In this document: positions 40,762 to 41,083 of the stretch, one piece after another | Layout of the letters: each line of letters starts with the position of its first letter | Position numbering within the stretch: the stretch's first letter is position 1 | Assembly (NCBI RefSeq): GCF_016862395.1 | Contig: NZ_BOMW01000077.1 | Span: 1 to 41,083 of the forward strand | Source: Actinoplanes siamensis | Lineage (GTDB): Bacteria > Actinomycetota > Actinomycetes > Mycobacteriales > Micromonosporaceae | Length of the DNA stretch: 41,083 bases | Reading direction: 5' to 3' | Position numbers and translations under genes: made by a program | The notes under the pieces: model-generated | What the model was told of the DNA's origin: nothing | Database searches by the model: none | What the model saw: only the letters and a program-made list of their open reading frames with translations

Positions 40762-41083
40762 CTACAGCTTGAATCGCTCCACGATCCGGCGCAGGTCTCC
40801 GGACATCCCGGCGAGCTGCGCGGCGGCCCGGTTCGCCTCGGCCACCCCGGCGGTGGTCTGCCGCACCGACTCGGCCACCCCGGTGATCGTCCCGGCGACC
40901 CGGGCGCCGGCCTCGGCGGCCTCGCCCACGTTGCGGCTCATCTCGTTGGTCGTCACGGTCTGCTCCTCGACCGCCGAGGCGATGGTGGTCTGGAACTCGT
41001 TGATCCGGCTGATGATCTCGGAGATCTCGGAGATCGCGGTGACCGCGCCGGCGGTGTCCGCCTGGATCGCGGCGACCCGCCGG
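40762..41083 (-). CDS. methyl-accepting chemotaxis protein, C-terminal part
   Basis: The last ~107 residues of a receptor, cut by the window edge. It is heptad-patterned coiled coil: ISEISEIISRINEFQTTIASAVEEQTVTTNEMSRNVGEAAEAGARVAGTITGVAESVRQTTAGVAEANRAAAQLAGMSGDLRRIVERFKL. This is the typical C-terminal signalling arm and methylation-helix region with EEQ-type sites. The sensor and hairpin tip that binds CheW/CheA lie outside the window. Motile-spore chemotaxis, as in Actinoplanes, would be a natural context. Confidence 0.9.
   Translation of the reverse strand, partial: RRVAAIQADTAGAVTAISEISEIISRINEFQTTIASAVEEQTVTTNEMSRNVGEAAEAGARVAGTITGVAESVRQTTAGVAEANRAAAQLAGMSGDLRRIVERFKL

Overview
The window comes from a high-GC actinomycete. 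Strong third-codon-position GC bias, frequent GTG/TTG starts, 4-base stop/start overlaps, a UTRA-type GntR/deoC pair, B12-riboswitch-controlled class Ia ribonucleotide reductase, an ESX-type (WXG) effector and many secreted hydrolases all fit. The gene content and style suggest an Actinoplanes-like member of the Micromonosporaceae; this is inference from style, not a measured match.

Positions 1-13,650 look accessory. An unfamiliar minus-strand cluster (172-4534) has a soluble FtsK/SpoIIIE-type ATPase followed by a small helical protein, a frameshifted small membrane protein, an alpha-helical protein and a coiled-coil/three-TM protein. A creatininase-family amidohydrolase lies just upstream. 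Next come a decayed ISAzo13-type transposase, a small AT-richer orphan gene and about 0.85 kb of remnant DNA. That stretch ends in a 42-nt 3' half of a tRNA-Arg(ACG) gene cut exactly in the anticodon loop, the usual scar of a tRNA-targeting integrative element. Beyond it are a 729-aa protein of unknown function and, divergently, a WXG-type polymorphic toxin candidate with two small candidate immunity/accessory genes. A pRiA4b ORF-3-family protein closes this part.

Positions 13,800-41,083 are chromosomal in character. They hold a SWIM/SNF2 helicase, a PIG-V-like mannosyltransferase, and a sigma factor joined by a deletion to its neighbouring membrane protein. An AMIN-like lipoprotein follows, then a GntR regulator divergent from deoC with two palindromic operators between them, and a vWA membrane protein with a secreted partner. 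nrdA-nrdB sit behind tandem NrdR-type boxes and a cobalamin riboswitch. After them come a GH16 glucanase with a CBM5/12-type domain, a SIS protein, a secreted trypsin, heme oxygenase, a membrane Ser/Thr kinase, and a molybdate operon (MerR-TOBE regulator, modA, modB, modC, each overlapping the next by about 4 bases). The window ends with a sugar-porter MFS protein beside a decayed Gfo/Idh/MocA gene, a nucleotide-sugar epimerase, a truncated frameshifted relic and the C-terminus of a chemotaxis receptor.

How they work together: nrdAB supplies dNTPs with two visible control layers (NrdR and B12), and deoC handles deoxyribose phosphate salvage under its own GntR. The mod genes form one self-contained regulator-plus-transporter unit. 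GH16, trypsin and the SIS protein suggest extracellular polymer use. Gene decay (transposase, sigma/anti-sigma pair, Gfo/Idh gene, 40.4-kb relic) is unusually visible across the window.
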